A DNA stretch of 64,000 nt from Brachycybe producta (taxonomy: Eukaryota; Arthropoda; Diplopoda; Playtdesmida; Andrognathidae), in contig JAUPFP010000006.1 of assembly GCA_036925085.1 (NCBI GenBank), positions 3,251,131 through 3,315,130 on the forward strand. Direction: 5' to 3'. Position 1 is the first letter of the stretch. The number at the start of each line of letters is the position of its first letter. The notes below the pieces were generated by a model that worked only from the letters and a program-made list of their open reading frames with translations, did no database searches and was not told the DNA's origin. Shown here piece after piece: positions 58,540-64,000 of this stretch. A program made the position numbers and the translations under genes.

Positions 58540-58910
58540 TGTGACTGGGAAAGCAGTGCATTCTGGACCACACTTCCGGTTTACACGGAACAACCGGAAA
58601 AGTGTCTAAATTGATGATTACACAAAAACCAGAAGAGAGACAACAGAAAGTTTGGCTGCAATAAGTGCCCAACTGTCTCAGAAAGACAAACCTTTCTTCA
58701 TTTCCGGTGCGCAATTCGCGCTTCAAAAGTTATCTCAATGCAAATATTAGTGTTAGTATTCTAGAAAGTATATCTAAACTGACAATACAAAATTCAAAAG
58801 AAAACTATACACATAAACCGGAAGAGCGACAACTGGAAATCTTGAATGCAATAAGTTCCCAACTGTCTCAGAAAGACAGACTTTTCTTCATTTCCGGTCT
58901 GTAATTGACG
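58540..58910 (+). repeat. Two diverged units related to the 183-bp satellite
   Basis: Units at about 58610-58725 and 58797-58910, roughly 187 bp apart, share GCAATAAGT.CCCAACTGTC, TCAGAAAGACA and TTTCTTCATTTCCGGT. Against the satellite monomer, AACC[AG]GA.GAGCG, TGGAAAT.TTG, GTCT..GAA and TCTTCATTTCC[AG]GT line up in order. In unit 1 GCGCTTCAAAAGTTA also matches satellite ACGCTTCAAAAGTTA. The open frame across 58665-58904 is probably incidental. Confidence 0.65.
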
Positions 58911-59040
58911 TTGCAAACAAAGGGGACAATAGAAAACATTCTCAACAAGGGTTCTTTTTGTCATTATCCCTTTTTTACTCGCTTTTATTTAACTTCATAA
59001 TTTGTTTTGTTCACCCCGCCACCTTCTGAAATATTTGAAA

Positions 59041-59222
59041 ATTAATTCACACTGCACGGGGATTGAACCCATGACAATCATTACCTTTGGTTGAGAGCCT
59101 GAGACACTAACCACTACACCAACAAGACAAAACCCAATTACATCTTGGTTTACTTTTTAGGCCATTTTTTTTATAAAAGCGAGTATCACAAAAAAAAACC
59201 ATGTTTTTTGTTTAATTTTCTT
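59041..59222 (-). repeat. tRNA-headed SINE-like repeat
   Basis: On the - strand, A box TGGTGTAGTGGTTAG (59121-59107) and B box GGTTCAATCCC (59068-59058) are about 53 nt apart, as in Pol III type 2 promoters. Flanks do not pair into an acceptor stem, so it is not a working tRNA gene. Confidence 0.6.
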
Positions 59223-60186
59223 GTTAGCAATAAAAAAATGAGACCTCAATAATATTCTTGTTAACCTTGGTGACGTCACAAGCTTCATCTTACAGATGAG
59301 GCAACTATAAAACCGCAATTTAAGAAGAAGAAAAAACCCTCAAACAACTTCACATTCCCCACAAAAAAAGTTCATTGTTTTTGTTTACACTTTACAATCA
59401 AAACAAAAAAAAAACCCAACATAAATATAAAATACAGATAATAATAAATAATAAGTAAATTTGGAATGATGCATTTTCCTTAGAAGGAAAAAAAAAACCC
59501 CGCAAATTAATTAAATATTCATCCGGATTTCTTTGTTAAAATAAATTCAAATGTTTCTTTTTAATATATTTATTTTCATAAAAAAAGAAGAAAAACGACG
59601 CTTATTTCTATTATGAAAACATGATTCACGTTTTACGTTTGGTTTCATATAATTTATGTAAAATCATTTCGAAATATTGTAATAAAAATATAATATTTTA
59701 ATTTATAAGATGCATGTATAGTAGGATGTTACAATGTATATTATTATTATTATTATATAGTATTGTTGGAAAAAAATTCAATAAATAATGTCATTTTGAA
59801 CAATTTGGTTAACAAAGAGACAATAAAAGAATTCAACCAAAAAAGGAACCGAAAACAAAATCTGATTTATTGTCATAAAAAGTTCACCATAATAAATATG
59901 AAAATAATAATAATAATAATAACCACGAAACCAAAATAAACTCTTATTATAAGAAAATAAATTATGGTTTCAGATCTTTTTTATAATTGAACATTTGTTT
60001 AAAAAAATACGAACAACGTCACACAAAACATTGTTTATCTGATATAATACAATTTTGAAATTGTCAAAAAAACTAGAAAAAAAACCCAAATTCAAAGAAA
60101 AAGTTGATTTTAAAGTGTAATCAAAACGATCAAACTTAGATTATTCTTACTTTCAGAAAAGCAAAATGAAGAGAAAGTTGAATGCG
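59223..60186. other. No gene seen
   Basis: Strongly AT-rich, with (ATT)n and (AAT)n tracts at 59740 and 59900. Confidence 0.5.
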
Positions 60187-60424
60187 TTTTAAAAAACTAG
60201 AAGGGTAACTCAATCACTTTAATAGTATGTTCATTTTTATATATATTTCAAAATAAACTTTTTATTATGTCATTTTTTAAAAATGATCCAAGTTTAAACA
60301 AACGACATTTTATTTTAATTTTGTTTCTATAAACAGTTGATTTTGAAAGAAATCAACATGAAAATATTATTAAGTGATTGCGCTACCATTCTAGTTTTTT
60401 AAAACCACTTTCTAGTTTCTCATA
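60187..60424. repeat. Family F palindromic repeat
   Basis: TTTTAAAAAACTAGAAGGGTAA start, GTCATTTTTTAAAAATGATCC in the middle, and CTACCATTCTAGTTTTTTAA end. Confidence 0.65.
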
Positions 60425-60694
60425 ATTCATAAATATCATTACATGACTCTTACTGCCATCTACTGATCACAAAACAAATCACATCCTCGTTTCAAAGGCC
60501 CAAATTCAAGAGAAAATACTTGACTCTTGAACAATTTTAACAGGATTTGACATAATTACAGAAAAAAACCTCTTGAGTAGATCCCAAAACAGGATTCCAT
60601 TCCCTATTCGAGGCACACACATCCTTCAAGTGGTCCTTAAAACTCTTCTCTAATCTCTAACCCTTGTATTCTCAATTTTTCAAATCATAATAAT

Positions 60695-61025
60695 TATGGC
60701 TCGGATTTTTATGGAAAAAAATCTCAAGCAAACTGATCCTCAATTTGTGGGCCAAGTGCCAATTATGATGTAATCATTATTATTATTGAATTAATTGCAA
60801 TTATGCTTTTTCTAATCAAAATGGCTGGTTAGAAAGGCTAGATGTCTGCTTGACTATTAGAGTTGTCAACTAGAAAGTTCTAGCCTCTAACCAGTGTATT
60901 TGATTGAAAACACCATAATTATTGATTGCTCTAATGATGCTGATGATGATTACATCACAATTGGCACTTGGGCCACAAATTGAGAAACATTTGATTGATA
61001 TTTTGAATAAAAATTCCGAGCCTTA
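60695..61025. mobile_element. hAT-type non-autonomous element, copy 10
   Basis: TATGGCTCGGATTTTTATGG start, GGCTGGTTAGAAAGGCTAGA, CTAGCCTCTAACCAGTG, and AAATTCCGAGCCTTA end. The flanking octamers ATAATAAT and ATGATGAA match only in part. Confidence 0.8.
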
Positions 61026-61470
61026 ATGATGAATTACAATACAGAAGATTATGCAAATTAAACACACAAAAAAAACTTCATGAAGAAGAAAATCAAGTGC
61101 CAAACTTACAATAGACGGAGCTCATTCCCACCACCTCCCGCCTCCTAACAAGCTGTTCCTCTCCACCCACTTTCCCATCCTCCCTCTTTTATGTATGCAA
61201 ATTTATCAATAAAAACGACGTCAGAGGATGATGATATTACTTCATATCAATATACCATAAAACATATTTTCCTCCTATTTCTCTCCATTGTAATAATACA
61301 CACAAAACCTAATACAGAAGTGCGCAAGTGTTCCTAATTGCTGATCGTTATATGTAAATGTTTGGCTTAATTAACTATCCCTCCATCTATATATTTATTT
61401 AGATACAAATATAGAGATGGGCTTCTATTTTTAGTTGAGAGAAAATCTCTTATTGATAGTCCTTTAATAG

Positions 61471-61502
<32 letters not shown>

Positions 61503-61820
61503 CAGAATGTTACATTTGGTGCGATATTAAAGGCATAAAATATCGATCCTCCTCAATTACAAAACACCGCAATTTCCTCCTTCATAATAAATATACAGAA
61601 CAAAAAAACAAGATGTATTTTAAACTCTTGCATAAATTAAGCTGACTACAATCTTTTAAGTAAATTGCATTCCTTTAACAAAGGGAATTGGGGTGGTTCT
61701 TTTTTTGCAACAATTTGTATAAGAAACATAGGTTTGAATAACGCATTTCATATCACAATGCATTTCACATGCTGCAATTGTATTTTTGTCCTTTTGCCAT
61801 AGGCCTCTTACCTGCTTGCT
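61026..61820. other. No gene seen
   Basis: (CT)n at about 61473-61496. Otherwise AT-rich without recognised structure. Confidence 0.45.
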
Positions 61821-63862
61821 AGTTCAAAGTAGGCATCATTGAAGTGTTTCTATGATTCCTTATGGATTTATAACTTCTAAAATTCATTGCAAATGCCCTA
61901 ATGGTAATGGAATAAAACTGTTAGATGCAATGCGTTCCTTGGACCTTCAGGAACGCAGGGATGTCTTTAATTCCAGTGGGTACAGCGCCATTCAAAAGTT
62001 ATGCCATTCAGAGTGGACATAGAAGTGTAACCATTTTTAAGTGTAACGTCTAAACTTTAAAATTCATTGCAATTTGCATTCTTTGGATTTATAGGTTTTT
62101 ATGGTCCTCAGAAGTCTATGGGCCCTCATGAGTTCATTTCAGTGCAAGTGAAACAGAAGAGCGGGAATAGAAATGTTGGATTCGATGGATTCCCAGAAAA
62201 GCTTGAAATGCAAAGATGGCTTCAATTCCAGTGTGCAACGCACGCTTCAAAAGTTACACCAGTTCGAAGTGGACGTCATTGAAGTGTCTATGCTTGCTCA
62301 TTGATTTGTAACTTCGAAAATTCATTGCAAGTGAACCAGACGAGCGGGAATGGAAATGTTGGATTTGATGCATTCCCAGAAAAGTCTGGAATGCAGAGAT
62401 GTCTTCATTTCCAGTGTGCCATGCACGCTTCAAAAGTTACACCAGTTCAAAGTTTGCGTCATTGAAGTGTCTATGCTTGCTCATGGATCTGTAACTTTTC
62501 GAAAATTCATTGCAAGTGAACCAGACGAGCGGGAATGGGAATGTTGGATTTGATGCATTCCCAGAAAAGTCTGGAATGCAGAGATGTCTTCATTTCCAGT
62601 GTGCAATGCACGCTTCAAAAGTTACACCAGTTCAATTTGGGCGTCATTGAAGTGTCTATGCTTGCTCATGAACATGTAACTTTGAAAATTCATTGCAAGT
62701 GAACCAGACGAGCGGGAATAGAAATGTTGGATTTGATGCATTCCCAGAAAAGTCTGGAATGCAGAGATGTCTTCATTTCCAGTGTGCAATGCACGCTTCA
62801 AAAGTTACACCAGTTCAATTTGGGCGTCATTGAAGTGTCTATGCTTGCTCATGAACATGTAACTTTGAAAATTCATTGCAAGTGAACCAGACGAGCGGGA
62901 ATAGAAATGTTGGATTTGATGCATTCCCAGAAAAGTCTGGAATGCAGAGATGTCTTCATTTCCAGTGTGCCATGCACGCTTCAAAAGTTACACCAGTTCA
63001 AAGTGGGCGTCATTGAAGTGTCTATGCTTGCTCATGGATCTGTAACTTCGAAAATTCATAGCAAGTGAACCAGACGAGCGGGAATGGAAATGTTGGATTT
63101 GATGCATTCCCAGAAAAGTCTGGAATGCAGAGATGTCTTCATTTCCAGTGTGCAATGCACGCTTCAAAAGTTACACCAGTTCAAAGTGGGCATCATTGAA
63201 TTGTCTATGCTTGCTCATGGATCTGTAACTTCGAAAATTCATAGCAAGTGAACCAGACGAGCGGGAATGGAAATGTTGGATTTGATGCATTCCCAGAAAA
63301 GTCTGGAATGCAGAGATGTCTTCATTTCCAGTGTGCAATGCACGCTTCAAAAGTTACACCAGTTCAAAGTGGGCGTCATTGAAGTGTCTATGCTTGCTCA
63401 TGAACATGTAACTTTGAAAATTCATTGCAAGTGAACCAGACGAGCGGGAATAGAAATGTTGGATTTGATGCATTCCCAGAAAAGTCTGGAATGCAGAGAT
63501 GTCTTCATTTCCAGTGTGCAATGCACGCTTCAAAAGTTACACCAGTTCAAAGTGGGCATCATTGAAGTGTCTATGCTTGCTCATAGATTTGTAACTTCGA
63601 AAATTCATTGCAAGTGAACCAGACGAGCGGGAATGGGAGTGTTGGATTTGATGCATTCCCAGAAAAGTCTGGAATGCAGAGATGTCTTCATTTCCAGTGT
63701 GCAATGCACGCTTCAAAAGTTACACCAGTTCAAAGTGGGCGTCACTGAAGTGTCTATGCTTGCTCATAGATTTGTAACTTCGAAAATTCATTGCAAATGA
63801 ACTAATATGATCATAGAATGGAACTGTTAGATGCAATGCATTCTTTGGAGTTCCATTTGCCT
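61821..63862 (+). repeat. Satellite array, 183-bp monomer, about 10 units
   Basis: GAACCAGACGAGCGGGAAT recurs at 62333, 62518, 62701, 62884, 63067, 63250, 63433 and 63616, spacing 185 then 183 throughout. The middle units are nearly identical. Both edges are diverged: the left unit from 61821 and one with about 75 extra bases at 62061-62319, and the right end after 63785. The edge units share a variant (AACTGTTAGATGCAATGC) not present in the core. Although 183 is divisible by 3, stop codons interrupt the frames, so it is not a coding repeat. Confidence 0.95.
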
Positions 63863-64000
63863 AGGCGAACTGCAGATTGACACAGTAATATTGTTACGTC
63901 ATATCCAAGCTGATCTGCCTTTTTCCTCTTCTTGAAATAAGCTGATTGGTTAGTGTAGTTATTAACTGCATAACCAGCTGCAAATATCAAACCAAACGAA
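63863..64000. other. Right edge of window
   Basis: No feature recognised after the satellite array. Confidence 0.4.

Noticed and set aside
58665-58904. 79-codon frame considered as a gene
   Set aside because: It spans two diverged satellite-related units; the readable stretch is more likely chance, though a protein search is suggested under findings.
59041-59121. Possible tRNA gene on the - strand
   Set aside because: A and B boxes are present, but no acceptor stem pairs, and a partial copy nearby shows it is a repeat.
61821-63862. CRISPR-like or coding repeat array
   Set aside because: Monomers are contiguous with no unique spacers, and stop codons break the frames; it is a eukaryotic satellite.
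1-64000. LTR retroelements, endogenous viruses, Polintons or LINE open frames
   Set aside because: No reverse transcriptase, integrase, capsid or polymerase-like frame and no long direct terminal repeats were recognised on either strand.

Overview
This window is AT-rich, intron- and repeat-rich nuclear DNA from an animal. The only recognisable protein-coding genes are two T-box genes of the Tbx20 subfamily (called H15 and midline in insects). A (CCTAA)n tract of the arthropod telomere type and a neighbouring pair of H15/midline-like genes make an arthropod the best guess. The species cannot be fixed from the sequence.

Layout. The last coding exon of paralogue A lies on the + strand at 1838-2414; its T-box exons must lie left of the window. 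Paralogue B lies on the - strand and is complete at the coding level, with six exons between 30184 and 13140. All splice sites are GT/AG, all phases agree, and the joined reading frame is 1728 nt (575 aa plus stop). It has an N-terminal eh1-like FSIAAIM motif, a low-complexity linker, a complete T-box spread over exons 2-5, and a C-terminal exon alignable with the exon of paralogue A. The two genes are tail-to-tail, with about 10.7 kb between their stop codons. Both should encode nuclear DNA-binding regulators, which in other animals act in heart, nervous system and ventral/limb patterning.

From 30.2 kb to 64 kb I find no gene I can name. The introns, the intergenic gap and this right half are packed with short non-autonomous DNA transposons and other repeats: at least ten copies of a ~310-bp hAT-type element (8-bp target duplications, internal inverted symmetry); a very abundant palindromic family (F); larger relatives of it with GATGGCGCCACTGC ends (G); ~310-bp elements at TA sites (H); ~210-bp elements (E); ~440-bp elements (I); a foldback of two 272-bp arms with TTA duplications inside intron 5; a TTAA-site element; several other hairpins; a tRNA-headed SINE-like repeat; a 16-bp minisatellite next to telomere-like repeats; and a 183-bp satellite array at 61.8-63.86 kb. 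Older relatives of that satellite occur at 37.4 and 58.6 kb.

No LTR element, retrovirus, Polinton, LINE reverse transcriptase, functional tRNA or rRNA gene, or CRISPR array was recognised. A few short open segments (near 36.5, 41.3, 53.1 and 54.3 kb) could be unrecognised exons and are reported as such. I found no convincing new biological system. The points most worth a second look are the satellite family and its dispersed relatives, the three-layer transposon nest at 50.6-51.7 kb, the intronic foldback, and the unequal divergence of the two T-box paralogues.
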